The translations under genes and the position numbers were made by a program. Shown one piece after another: positions 7,802 through 16,282 of a stretch of DNA of 64,000 nt. The DNA comes from DATAUD01 sp036501665. Its GTDB lineage: Bacteria; Verrucomicrobiota; Verrucomicrobiia; Limisphaerales; Palsa-1400. The stretch lies in the NCBI GenBank assembly GCA_036501665.1, contig DASXZW010000063.1, forward strand, positions 62,001 through 126,000, given 5' to 3'. The notes under the pieces are model-generated. The model did not search any database. It was not told where the DNA came from and saw only the letters and a list, made by a program, of their open reading frames with translations. The first letter of the stretch is position 1, and every line of letters starts with the position of its first letter.

Positions 7802-9778
7802 ATGCAAACCTCGCTTAAGCCAGCAAAACCGGCTCCAACCGGGAAAATCGCGGCGACGCCGATCGGGTCCTCCGCCCGGCATAGCTGGCTGGAAGGCGGG
7901 ATGGCAATACTTGACTCAATCGGCCGTGTGCTGGATGTCAATGAGCCGTTAAGCTATTGGCTTGAGCGGACGCAAAAGGAACTCATCGGCGGCGTTTTCT
8001 GGGATTTTCTTGGCGCGATTTCGGCGGAATGGAAAAAGCCGCTTCTCCAACTCAGACAAAACTCCGCTCCGTTTGAAAGGCTGAATCTCAAGCTGGCATC
8101 GCCCGATTCCCATTCGTCGCAATGGTTCGTCATTGAAATTGCGCGGCGGGAAGAAAATCGTTTTGTGCGGATGAGTTCGATTCTGCCGCCGCTTTCCGAA
8201 CTCGAAGATTCTGTCTGGAACGAAATTCTCGGAAGCGAATCGGCGCGTCGCGAAGCATATGTGCGCATGCTCCGCGCTGAGGCGCAATTGGACGGGTTGA
8301 TGCGCCGCTGGCCGTGCGTCATTTTCAGCCAGCGCCCGGATTTCAGCATGCAATTCGCCAGCCCGAACATCGAGGAATTGACCGGCATCCCGGCGGCGAA
8401 TTGGTCGCGTCAATCACAGCAATTCTGGCAGGTCGTTCACGAACTGGATGTGCCGGAACTCCAGCAACAATTTAAACGCGCTGTGCGCACGGGCGCGGAA
8501 ATCACCAATACATTTCGGATTCGGCACGCGATCACGGGATTGGTCGCCTATGTTTTGGAGCATCGCCACCCGACCATCAGCCAGAACGGATTGCTGCTCG
8601 GCTACGAAGTTGTCTGGCTCGACGTCACGCGGCAAACGGTCGCGGAAAAACGCCTTTCCACCGCCGCATGGAAGGAAACGCTCGCGGAATTGACCCTGGG
8701 AATGGCGCATGATTTCCGAAACATCATGGCTGGCATCCATTCGTTGAGTGAAACCTATCTTTCGCAGGTCGATGACAAACATCCGTTTCACGAAGGGCTG
8801 AGTTTAATCAAGAAGAATTCCTTGCAGGCCAGCCAGCTTGTTCAGCGGATGATCAACCTGCACTTGGGCCAGACGGGCGAGCGCAGTTATTTGAATTTGA
8901 ACGAAGTCGTTACGGACGTGGCGGAATTGGTGAGCAAAATCATCCCGCGCCGCGTCCGGGTGGAGACTGAATTGTCAGATGAAACGCTTCCGATCTACCT
9001 CGATCTGGTGGAACTGCGCCAGGTCATCATCAACTTAATGCTCAACGCCGCCGACGCGATGCCTCAAGGGGGAATTCTTACGCTGCAAACTTCCCGTCAT
9101 GCCACGTTGCCGGAATTGAAGAACATGAAGGGAACTTTGCCGCGGCCCCCGTGTGTTTGCCTGACCATCGAGGATACCGGTTGCGGCATCAAGGAACGGC
9201 ATTTGGAGTCGATCTTTGATCCGTTTTTCACGACGAAATCCAAGGGGTCGGGCCTGGGACTTTACAACGCTCGGATCGCGGTCGAGAAACATCAAGGCGC
9301 CATTTCCGTCCGCTCGAAGGAAGGAATCGGCACCAGTTTTCACATCTGGCTGCCGCAGGCGGATTTCTCGGAATCCGATCACGAAACAGAGGCGGCTGAG
9401 CGAAAACGGGTGGCCCGCCGGAGCATCTTATTGCTGGGCAATGCCGGGGATATGCTTGACAAAACGGCGGAATTCCTTCGCTCGCACAATTATCACATCG
9501 CGACCGTGAAGACGGCGGAGACGTTGCCGGAAATGCTGCGATCTGGCGACTATCAGTTCTCCGGGGCGATGCTGCTTGCCGAGCCGAACGCGCCGAGTCT
9601 CAATTCGTTTTTGGATGGCGTTCGCCGAAATACCAAAAACATGAAAGTCGTACTAAGGTTGGTCGGGTGCAGCCAGGACAATCTGGAAAGCCAGGTGGCC
9701 AACGGAGTTGATCTGGTTCTCAACGCGGACATGCCCCAATCGGAAATGCTGGCGAAGCTGGAAAGTTTCCTTGCTTGA
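7802..9778 (+). CDS. PAS sensor histidine kinase with degenerate receiver domain
   Basis: The 658-residue soluble protein has two PAS-like regions (about 30-140 and 170-285) and a phosphoacceptor motif AHDFRN with His303. Its ATPase domain has an N-box (INLMLNAADAMPQGG), a G1 motif (EDTGCGI), an F box (FDPFFTTK) and a G2 motif (GSGLGLYNARIAVE). Residues from about 538 form a receiver-like fold, but the acidic pair, the phosphorylated Asp and the Lys are not at the expected places (LLLGNAGDML, GAMLLAEPN, VDLVLNADM). It may therefore be a binding or autoinhibitory module. No membrane segment is seen, so the signal is cytosolic. The HD-GYP regulator 15 nt downstream is the likely partner. Confidence 0.88.
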   Translation: MQTSLKPAKPAPTGKIAATPIGSSARHSWLEGGMAILDSIGRVLDVNEPLSYWLERTQKELIGGVFWDFLGAISAEWKKPLLQLRQNSAPFERLNLKLASPDSHSSQWFVIEIARREENRFVRMSSILPPLSELEDSVWNEILGSESARREAYVRMLRAEAQLDGLMRRWPCVIFSQRPDFSMQFASPNIEELTGIPAANWSRQSQQFWQVVHELDVPELQQQFKRAVRTGAEITNTFRIRHAITGLVAYVLEHRHPTISQNGLLLGYEVVWLDVTRQTVAEKRLSTAAWKETLAELTLGMAHDFRNIMAGIHSLSETYLSQVDDKHPFHEGLSLIKKNSLQASQLVQRMINLHLGQTGERSYLNLNEVVTDVAELVSKIIPRRVRVETELSDETLPIYLDLVELRQVIINLMLNAADAMPQGGILTLQTSRHATLPELKNMKGTLPRPPCVCLTIEDTGCGIKERHLESIFDPFFTTKSKGSGLGLYNARIAVEKHQGAISVRSKEGIGTSFHIWLPQADFSESDHETEAAERKRVARRSILLLGNAGDMLDKTAEFLRSHNYHIATVKTAETLPEMLRSGDYQFSGAMLLAEPNAPSLNSFLDGVRRNTKNMKVVLRLVGCSQDNLESQVANGVDLVLNADMPQSEMLAKLESFLA

Positions 9779-9793
9779 ACGCAAACAATTACA

Positions 9794-11074
9794 ATGCCTG
9801 CTGATACGAACACAGCGAAAGAATCGGCCCATCCGATTCTGATTGTTGACGATGAAGAAATCGTCCTGGTGGCCTTGCGGGACACTCTGGTGCGCGAAGG
9901 TTACCCGGTCGTTGCGTCGCCGCACGCGGTCCATGCCTTGAGCATCCTCAAGGAGCACCAGTTTTCGGTGGTCATCACAGATCAGCAAATGCCGATGGTG
10001 ACCGGCCTGGAATTCCTGGCCCAGGTCAAGCAGGTCCAGCCCGATGCGACGCGTATCCTCATCACCGCCGTGTTGAGCCTTGGCACTGTGATCGACGCCA
10101 TCAACAAGGGGGAAATTTACCGGTTCATTGTCAAGCCGTGGCTCCGGGAGGAATTGCTCGCCACTGTCAAGAATGCCGTTCAGCGATACGACTTGATTCG
10201 CAGCCATTCGCGCCTTCACGCCGAAACAGTGGCGATGAATGAAAAACTGGTCGAGCTGAACGCCGCCTTGGGGACTCAGATGGCGAAGGTCGCCGATCAA
10301 AACAGCCGGCTTGAGCAGTTGACTCATGCGTTGGAAGAGAATCTTCGCAAATCGGTGGAACTTTGCGTGCAAATGATGCAGACGTTTTACCCGACGCTCG
10401 GCAATCATGCGCGGCGCGTTTATGAGCTTTGCCACGCGATGGGCAAAACTTTGGATTTGCCGTCCGAACAGTGCCAATCCCTTGAAATTGCTGCGTGGAT
10501 TCATGACCTGGGATTGGTCGGAGTTCCCCGGCAATTGATCAAGCGCTGGGAGCAATCGCCCAACAGCCTTAACGAAGCCGAGCAGGCGCTGGTGCATCAT
10601 CATCCGGTGCTTGGGGAGGAACTTGCGGGTTTCGCGGACCCGTATCGCGACGTGGGAAAGATCATTCGCGCGCATCACGAACATTTTGACGGCAGCGGTT
10701 ATCCCGACAAGCTTCACGGCGAGCAGATTCCGAAACTGGCGCGGTTGTTGGCGGTTGCGGTGGCTTATTCGGAAAGCGATCTTGGCTCAAAGGAAGCGGC
10801 CGAAATGATCGCGCGCGGCAGCAATTCTGAGTTTGATCCCGAAGCCGTCCGCGTTTTCTTGCAATCGCTCCCCAAGGCCGACATCCCGGGAAAACAACGG
10901 CAGGTGATGCTTTCTGATTTGCGTCCAGGAATGGTGCTGGCTCAGGGCATCTACACGGCCACCGGCATTTTATTGATTCCCGATGGACAGAGACTGACCC
11001 CGGCCTACATCGACAAGCTGCACAATCACAATCGCATCAACCCGATCTCGCAGTCGCTGCTGGTGTATTGTTAG
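9794..11074 (+). CDS. Response regulator with HD-GYP domain
   Basis: The 426-residue protein has a receiver domain (residues 14-130; acidic pair DD at 19-20, phosphoacceptor Asp63, Lys in FIVKPW), a coiled linker at about 150-190, and an HD domain. The HD signature is AAWIHDLGLVGVP, later HHHPVLGEE and HHEHFDGSGYP, which is the HD-GYP type. Here the GYP motif is intact with a Ser before it. HD-GYP domains hydrolyse cyclic di-GMP, so this regulator probably lowers c-di-GMP on phosphorylation and favours motility. A C-terminal part (residues 365-426) is a small extra domain seen in some regulators. It follows the kinase at 7802 by 15 nt. Confidence 0.9.
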   Translation: MPADTNTAKESAHPILIVDDEEIVLVALRDTLVREGYPVVASPHAVHALSILKEHQFSVVITDQQMPMVTGLEFLAQVKQVQPDATRILITAVLSLGTVIDAINKGEIYRFIVKPWLREELLATVKNAVQRYDLIRSHSRLHAETVAMNEKLVELNAALGTQMAKVADQNSRLEQLTHALEENLRKSVELCVQMMQTFYPTLGNHARRVYELCHAMGKTLDLPSEQCQSLEIAAWIHDLGLVGVPRQLIKRWEQSPNSLNEAEQALVHHHPVLGEELAGFADPYRDVGKIIRAHHEHFDGSGYPDKLHGEQIPKLARLLAVAVAYSESDLGSKEAAEMIARGSNSEFDPEAVRVFLQSLPKADIPGKQRQVMLSDLRPGMVLAQGIYTATGILLIPDGQRLTPAYIDKLHNHNRINPISQSLLVYC

Positions 11075-11092
11075 CGCGCTGCCATCTAGTTT

Positions 11093-11177
11093 TGGTAGGG
11101 ACTCGCCGAGGCGTCGGTTGACGGACCAAAGTCAGATGCGCCGTATTCTCGGACGCCTCGGCGAGGCGTCCCTACCA
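11093..11177. repeat. Dispersed palindromic repeat, copy 1
   Basis: The element of about 85 bp has arms TGGTAGGGAC...GCCGAGGCGTC and GGACGCCTCGGCGAGGCGTCCCTACCA around a centre with GGACCAAAGTCAGATGCG. The left arm lacks 3 bases (GCC) compared with the right. Copy 2 at 12737 shares the same centre (GACCGAAGTCAGATGC). It resembles a REP/MITE-like unit without coding capacity. Confidence 0.8.
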
Positions 11178-11237
11178 CACTTGCCTTGAGAATGCTGTTG
11201 CGGGGGATTGATTGACAGCGTAAATTCCTGAATTCTC

Positions 11238-12722
11238 ATGAGAATTTCGAGATTGTTAATTGCGCTGATGGCTACGTGGAGCCCTTTGGTTTCCGCCCAA
11301 ATCCAACAAGCCTGGGTCGCGAAGTATAACAACAGCATCACCAACGGAAACCATCAGGCCCTGAAGATGTCATTGGATTCCGCGGGAAATATCTACATGC
11401 TAGGCGTCTCCGCGAACGCGAATACAAACACCGGCTACGTAGTCGTCAAATACGCGCCGAATGGAAATCAACTTTGGGCGGCACGCTATGACTCCACCAA
11501 TTTTCCTACCGCCGCTCCGACAGGATTTGCGCTGGATGGCAACAGCAACATCGTCGTAACCGGAAGCGCGGTAACGGTGAAATACGCCGCCAACGGCAAT
11601 CAGCTTTGGACAGCGCCGTATAATGCGCAGTCCGTTGCCGTTGATGCGGCCCAAAATATTTACATTACTGGAGTTTTGAGCAACTTCACAACCGTGAAAC
11701 TTGATCCAGCAGGAAGCAATATTTGGACAGTGACTAAGTCTAGTTCTCAAGGCCAGAGCATATCACAGGTCATCGCCGTAGATTCATCCACTAATGTCTA
11801 TGTAGCGGGTGGAGAAAATTTATTGGTTGCGCCGTATGGATACGCTTTGTTGGGTGTTCTGAAATATGATAGGAACGGAACCCGGTTGTGGGAGGACGAT
11901 CTAATTGGTGGTGGCACACCTGCGTACGCGCAGGCGGTGGGAATCATAATTGATAAGTCTGAGAATGTCTATTTGGAATGCAATTTCACCATAGGCGCAA
12001 TATCTGGTGCATATGCAATGACGAAAATCTATCCTGACGGATCTGCAGACTGGCAAGCCTATGATCCAACGGATGATAGCGCAAGTCTGGCGAGCAGCTT
12101 TGGGATTGATAGTTTAGGTAACATTGTTGTCACGGGTGGAAATGACTACAACTATCCCAATAACATGTACGGCACGTACAAGATAAACACTAACGGGAAT
12201 TATGTTTGGTCAAATACCTATCCGACCGTTGTCACAGGGAATAGCATCGCTACGTCCATTGCAGTCGATCCGGCGAATAGTGTTTACGTTACTGGTTTTT
12301 CACCTTCGCTAGGGACGAACCGGGACAGCGATATTGTCACAATCAAGTACGATAGTCCCGGCAATCAAGTTTGGTTGCAACGGTATGACGGACCAGCACA
12401 CGAGAATGATGCTGGCAACGCCATCGCCGTGGACAATTCCGGCAACGTCTATGTCGCCGGATACGAAACAGAAACCAACGGCTTCACCTCCATGATTCTC
12501 ATCAAATACTCGCCCGTTACACTGCAACAGCAACCCAACGGAAACTTCATCCTTCACGCCTCCGGTTCCCCCGGCGAAACCTTCGACATCCAAGCTAGCA
12601 CCAACCTCCAAACCTGGCAAGACCTCGGCTCCATCACCGCTGACACCAATGGCATCGCCCTCTTTGAAGACACCAACGCCCCCCTCTTCCCCAACCGCTT
12701 CTACTACGCCGCTCCGAAGTAG
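11238..12722 (+). CDS. Secreted SBBP beta-propeller protein with C-terminal module
   Basis: The 494-residue protein has a signal peptide (cleavage near VSAQ). It then holds repeated blades of the type AVDxxxNVYVAGxxxxxxxxxxxIKYDxxGNQVWxxRY, about eight in all. This is the SBBP beta-propeller pattern. The last 60 residues form a separate module (FDIQASTNLQTWQDLGS ... NRFYYAAPK) shared with other secreted proteins of the window. The gene is bracketed by two copies of the same palindromic repeat. Its middle (about 11800-12330) is richer in A/T than its ends. It was perhaps assembled or acquired as a unit. The ligand and role are unknown. Confidence 0.75.
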   Translation: MRISRLLIALMATWSPLVSAQIQQAWVAKYNNSITNGNHQALKMSLDSAGNIYMLGVSANANTNTGYVVVKYAPNGNQLWAARYDSTNFPTAAPTGFALDGNSNIVVTGSAVTVKYAANGNQLWTAPYNAQSVAVDAAQNIYITGVLSNFTTVKLDPAGSNIWTVTKSSSQGQSISQVIAVDSSTNVYVAGGENLLVAPYGYALLGVLKYDRNGTRLWEDDLIGGGTPAYAQAVGIIIDKSENVYLECNFTIGAISGAYAMTKIYPDGSADWQAYDPTDDSASLASSFGIDSLGNIVVTGGNDYNYPNNMYGTYKINTNGNYVWSNTYPTVVTGNSIATSIAVDPANSVYVTGFSPSLGTNRDSDIVTIKYDSPGNQVWLQRYDGPAHENDAGNAIAVDNSGNVYVAGYETETNGFTSMILIKYSPVTLQQQPNGNFILHASGSPGETFDIQASTNLQTWQDLGSITADTNGIALFEDTNAPLFPNRFYYAAPK

Positions 12723-12736
12723 ATTCTAAAGTCATT

Positions 12737-12823
12737 TGGTAGGGACGCCTCGCCGAGGCGTCCGTGGACAGACCGAAGTCAGATGCACCGCATTCGCGGA
12801 CGCCTCAGCAAGGCGTCCCTACC
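12737..12823. repeat. Dispersed palindromic repeat, copy 2
   Basis: The unit of about 87 bp runs from TGGTAGGGACGCCTCGCCGAGG to GGCGTCCCTACC with the same central segment as copy 1, in the same orientation. The arms are inverted copies. It lies 14 bases after the stop of the propeller gene and 26 bases before the stop of the convergent HDOD gene. It may serve as a bidirectional transcription end. Confidence 0.8.
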
Positions 12824-12849
12824 GCAGAATTCGGATGCGATTTCCCTGA

Positions 12850-13764
12850 CTAAACCAACCCTTCCAACATATGGGGAATTCCATCCAGGCTTCGCCTCAA
12901 CGTCGCGCGGGTGATTGTGTTTTCACCGGGAGTTTGTTGGCCGAAAAGGATTTTCCAGCCGCTGGATTCGAGCCAGCTATCAGCCGGGACTTCGGCGCGA
13001 TTGCCGCTGTCGCCAATATTTGCGTGGCGCACGAGCAGGTCGGCCACTTGCACGGCGGCGACGATCTTGCCGTGGTTCTCCGCTCCTTCGGGGCGATGAT
13101 GAAATTGTACTGTCTCGACGAAAACTTCCGGCAGCTTCTGCCGTTTAATGTAAGCCGCGCCCAATTCCGTATGGTCCATGCCGAGAACTTCCCGCTCCAG
13201 TTCGAGCAAGTCAGCGGTCGGCGTGCGGCGTCGGCAAATCTCCACGAAATGTTCTGGAAAAGTCGAGGCCATCACGATTTTACCCACGTCATGCACCAGG
13301 CCGGCGACGTAATCCACTTCCTCATTCGGGGCCTGGACAAGGTCAACAACTTCGCGCGTCATCAGCGCGACGCCGATGCAGTGTTGCCAAAACTCGCGCC
13401 ATCGAAAGCGATAATTCCCGGCGAGCCTTTGAAGGTCTTCGATGATCGGTGTGACCATCACCACCTGGCGCACCTGGCGGACTCCCAAAAAGAAAACGGC
13501 TTCTTCGACATTGCGAATCGGCTTGGAAATCCCGTAATACGCCGCGTTGACCATTCGGAGGAGGCGGGAGGTCAGGCTGGGGTCGCGACGAATGATCTCG
13601 GCGATTTGCGAAGTGTAGCGTTGATCCGCGCTCAACAATTCCTTCAGCGCGGTGTCGATGCTGCCGAGCGAGGGGAGAGCAGCGCAGCCTTTGAGGCGAT
13701 TTTCAATCCGGCGAAGGTTTAACGGCTCACACTCGGCCTTTCCCAAGGGCACTTCAATATTCAT
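12850..13764 (-). CDS. HDOD domain signalling protein
   Basis: The 304-residue protein is a single HDOD domain. It contains a SLTSRLLRMVNAAYYG motif, an EAVFFLGVRQVRQVVM helix, and an HD-like region (DYVAGLVHDVGKIVMAS, then MDHTELGAAYIKRQKLPEVFVETVQFHH). HDOD proteins are HD-fold regulators, often in motility, biofilm or stress signalling, usually without proven catalysis; here H-D and a later H-H are kept. A second HDOD gene is at 17952, behind a sigma-28 promoter. This one is transcribed against its neighbours and ends at the palindromic repeat. Confidence 0.88.
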   Translation of the reverse strand: MNIEVPLGKAECEPLNLRRIENRLKGCAALPSLGSIDTALKELLSADQRYTSQIAEIIRRDPSLTSRLLRMVNAAYYGISKPIRNVEEAVFFLGVRQVRQVVMVTPIIEDLQRLAGNYRFRWREFWQHCIGVALMTREVVDLVQAPNEEVDYVAGLVHDVGKIVMASTFPEHFVEICRRRTPTADLLELEREVLGMDHTELGAAYIKRQKLPEVFVETVQFHHRPEGAENHGKIVAAVQVADLLVRHANIGDSGNRAEVPADSWLESSGWKILFGQQTPGENTITRATLRRSLDGIPHMLEGLV

Positions 13765-13916
13765 TCAATCTCTATCGTCAAACGCCGATGAAAGTTGAGC
13801 ATACTTAGAGCAATTCTTTCACCGAAAGTCTCAAGCTCGACCGATTTTCCGCCGATGATTCAGGAGTAAGAGAATTGGCATGGAAGCCGATGATAACTCT
13901 TCATGGAAGTATTGAA

Positions 13917-14429
13917 ATGCAGTGGCGTCCGAAAAATCTTGCTGGTCAATCGGTTGTGACCGAAACGGCGAAGCGACCAAGGAGTTGTCCTCGTCGAATC
14001 GCAGCCTTTGTTATTTTTGCATACGTATGCATCGTTACCTCAATTTGGGGAAACGCGGCCTATTTGCCCATGGTGGGACCAGCGCCGTTGCGCTTTTGTC
14101 CGCCGCCTGCACCGAAGCAGATCCATCTGGTTTTAACGCCGCCCGTGCCGCCGCCGTCGATTGAGATGCCTCCAATCCTCAAACCTGAGCCGCCGGTCGT
14201 GACCATTGTCAGGGCGCCTGGGCAGCATTCTGATTCGGGTGAATTTGGAGACATCATCGACGTGACACCGACCAACGAAGTCATTTCCCCACAAATGCTT
14301 CTCCGGTATTTCAATCATCCGCCTTACGGGAATACGCCCAATACCAAGACGCCGTTCGGATTCATTCCGCCACCACCTGCTGAGCCGCCGCCCGCCAAAG
14401 TGGCGACTCCTGCGCCCGCTCCTCATTGA
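13917..14429 (+). CDS. Proline-rich membrane-anchored hypothetical protein
   Basis: Translation probably starts at the ATG at 13917, which has a GGAAG about 9 nt upstream; TTG 13875 and ATG 13890 are alternatives. The protein (about 170 residues) has a basic N-terminus, one membrane helix (AAFVIFAYVCIVTSIWG) and a long Pro-rich region. It ends in PPPPAEPPPAKVATPAPAPH, like the linker of TonB-type or pilus-associated proteins. It lies 9 nt before the TPR gene and heads an apparent four-gene run to the NtrC-type regulator. The function is unknown; an envelope-spanning adaptor is one possibility. Confidence 0.6.
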   Translation: MQWRPKNLAGQSVVTETAKRPRSCPRRIAAFVIFAYVCIVTSIWGNAAYLPMVGPAPLRFCPPPAPKQIHLVLTPPVPPPSIEMPPILKPEPPVVTIVRAPGQHSDSGEFGDIIDVTPTNEVISPQMLLRYFNHPPYGNTPNTKTPFGFIPPPPAEPPPAKVATPAPAPH

Positions 14430-14438
14430 ACCGACGGC

Positions 14439-15851
14439 ATGAAATTTTTGAATAACATTCGGTTCTGGGTTCTTCTGGGTTTCGCCGCCGCAGCGTTGCA
14501 AGTGAGCGGCGAATATGTCGAGTTGCCTGATGTTCCCGCGCCCGCGCCGCTTTCCGCTCAACCGACGTTGCAAAGCGATTCCGAGCCAAAGCCAAATATC
14601 CCTCCTGTTATAGCGACTTCGAGTGAACCTTCCGCCGCCGCAAGTCCAACAGATAAAGATAAACCTGAAGCCAAGCCGGGAAGTTATACACCTGAGCCGG
14701 GTTCGCTTCCGCCTTCGCCATACATTGCGAAAGAAACCAACAACGAGGCGCAAATCCTCCGGGAATTTCAACTTCAACTCGAACTTGCAAAAAGGTTGCG
14801 CGCGGAAAAAAGCATGGCCCTTGCCACGAGCACGCTTGTTTCGATCCTTGAAACCAATGCGCCTAATGAATTGAAGCGAAAGGCGTTGTTCGAGCTGGCG
14901 CTGGTGAACCAGGATGACAATCAATTCCTAAAAGCGCAGCAGATTTTCTCGCAGTTTCTCAAGCGTTACCCCGACGATCCCAGCACGCCTGAAATCGTGC
15001 TGCGACAGGGATTGCTTTACCGGCAGATGGGAGTTCCGACGCTGGCCATTTCAAAATTTTACGCGGTCATGTCCATGGCGCTGAAGCTGAACCTTAGCAA
15101 CATGGACTATTACAAGAAGCTCGTTCTCCAGGCGCAGAGCGAAATCGCGGACACTTATTACCAACAAGGCGATTACGCTCACGCGGCGGATTTTTTTGGC
15201 CGGTTGCTTAAGGCTGATGCCGCCGGGTTGAACAAGCCGCACATTCAAGTCAGGCTGATTCGCTCGCTGGCTTCGATGCAGGACGACTCTGAAACCGCGA
15301 CGAAATCGCAAATATTTCTTGAGCACAACGCCGATTCGACTGATGTGCCGGAAGTGCGCTTTCTTCTTGCGAGCGCATTGAAGCATTTGGGCCGAAACCA
15401 GGACTCCATGAGACAGGTGCTTCTGCTCCTTCAATCGCAAGTCGATAACGCCCGAAAAGAGCCGGAGACCTGGATTTATTGGCAGCAGCGTGCGGGCAAT
15501 GAAATCGCCAATCAACTTTACAAGGAGGGTGATTACATCAACGCCCTGGAAATTTACCTGCATCTTGCGGGGCTGAACAAAACTGCGGCGTGGCAGATCC
15601 CGATCTGGTACCAAACCGGCCTCGCTTACGAGCAACTTCAGCAGTGGGACAGAGCGACCGAAGTTTATAAACGCATTCTCGACCGTCGCAAAGAAGTTAA
15701 GGATGCGGACAACACTCCAAGCCTGCTTTCCTTGTTTGACATGGCGAAGTGGCGCAACGACTATATTGCCTGGATGCAAAAATCCAAGGCAACGAACCTG
15801 TCGTACCAGCGCTCCGAGGTCGGCCCCAAGCCGCCCACGGCTTCTCCATGA
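14439..15851 (+). CDS. Secreted TPR protein
   Basis: The 470-residue protein has a signal peptide (cleavage near VSGE), a Pro/Ser-rich linker to about residue 90, and then tandem helical repeats of TPR type. Examples are ALFELALVNQDDNQFLKAQQ, EIADTYYQQGDYAHAADFFG and WYQTGLAYEQLQQWDRATEVY, similar to YbgF/CpoB- or BamD-like outer-membrane assembly helpers. Its stop codon overlaps the start of the FlgN-like gene as ATGA (15848-15851), so translation of the two is coupled. This link suggests a role in envelope or flagellar assembly. Confidence 0.78.
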   Translation: MKFLNNIRFWVLLGFAAAALQVSGEYVELPDVPAPAPLSAQPTLQSDSEPKPNIPPVIATSSEPSAAASPTDKDKPEAKPGSYTPEPGSLPPSPYIAKETNNEAQILREFQLQLELAKRLRAEKSMALATSTLVSILETNAPNELKRKALFELALVNQDDNQFLKAQQIFSQFLKRYPDDPSTPEIVLRQGLLYRQMGVPTLAISKFYAVMSMALKLNLSNMDYYKKLVLQAQSEIADTYYQQGDYAHAADFFGRLLKADAAGLNKPHIQVRLIRSLASMQDDSETATKSQIFLEHNADSTDVPEVRFLLASALKHLGRNQDSMRQVLLLLQSQVDNARKEPETWIYWQQRAGNEIANQLYKEGDYINALEIYLHLAGLNKTAAWQIPIWYQTGLAYEQLQQWDRATEVYKRILDRRKEVKDADNTPSLLSLFDMAKWRNDYIAWMQKSKATNLSYQRSEVGPKPPTASP

Positions 15852-16270
15852 TGGCACCTCCTGAAGAAATCACGGACGATCTCAAAAAGCATTTCGCACT
15901 TTGTCGGGAATTATTGGTTGTCGTTGAACGCGAAAGCCAGGCCTTGCGCCAGCCGGAGAATCCTTCGCTCTTCGAGTTTTACCAGATCAGAAAAACCTTG
16001 CTTCCGCGCCTCAATCAGTCGCTAGATAGCCTGCGAAAACACCGGGCGCGATGGCTCAAGTTCAGTTTGGAAGAACGGGCCCGGCATCCGGAAATTGGCT
16101 TGTTGCTGCGCCAGAACCAGGACCTGACGATGAAGATCATTCTGCTGGATCGCGAGAACGAACAGGCGCTCTTGCGCCGCGGGCTTGTACCTCCCCGCGA
16201 ATTGCCTTCAGTCAACCGCCAGCGACCGCATTTTGTCGCGGACCTTTATCGCCGCCAGGGTGCTTCGTGA
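15848..16270 (+). CDS. FlgN-like flagellar chaperone candidate
   Basis: I chose the ATG at 15848, which overlaps the TPR stop as ATGA; the frame is open further upstream but that overlaps the TPR gene. The protein of about 140 residues is all-helical. It begins DDLKKHFALCRELLVVVERESQAL and carries LRQNQDLTMKIILLDRENEQALLRRGLVPP, a long coiled helix with the N-x-x-L-x-x-x-x-I-x-x-x-D-x-E-N pattern of FlgN-like proteins. FlgN chaperones the hook-filament junction proteins FlgK and FlgL. The NtrC-type gene 12 nt downstream supports a motility role. The assignment is by pattern only. Confidence 0.55.
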   Translation: MMAPPEEITDDLKKHFALCRELLVVVERESQALRQPENPSLFEFYQIRKTLLPRLNQSLDSLRKHRARWLKFSLEERARHPEIGLLLRQNQDLTMKIILLDRENEQALLRRGLVPPRELPSVNRQRPHFVADLYRRQGAS

Positions 16271-16282
16271 TTTTTCGCCGCC

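Noticed and set aside
12871..13722. 283-codon plus-strand frame
   Set aside because: Antisense to the HDOD gene, which has clear conserved motifs.
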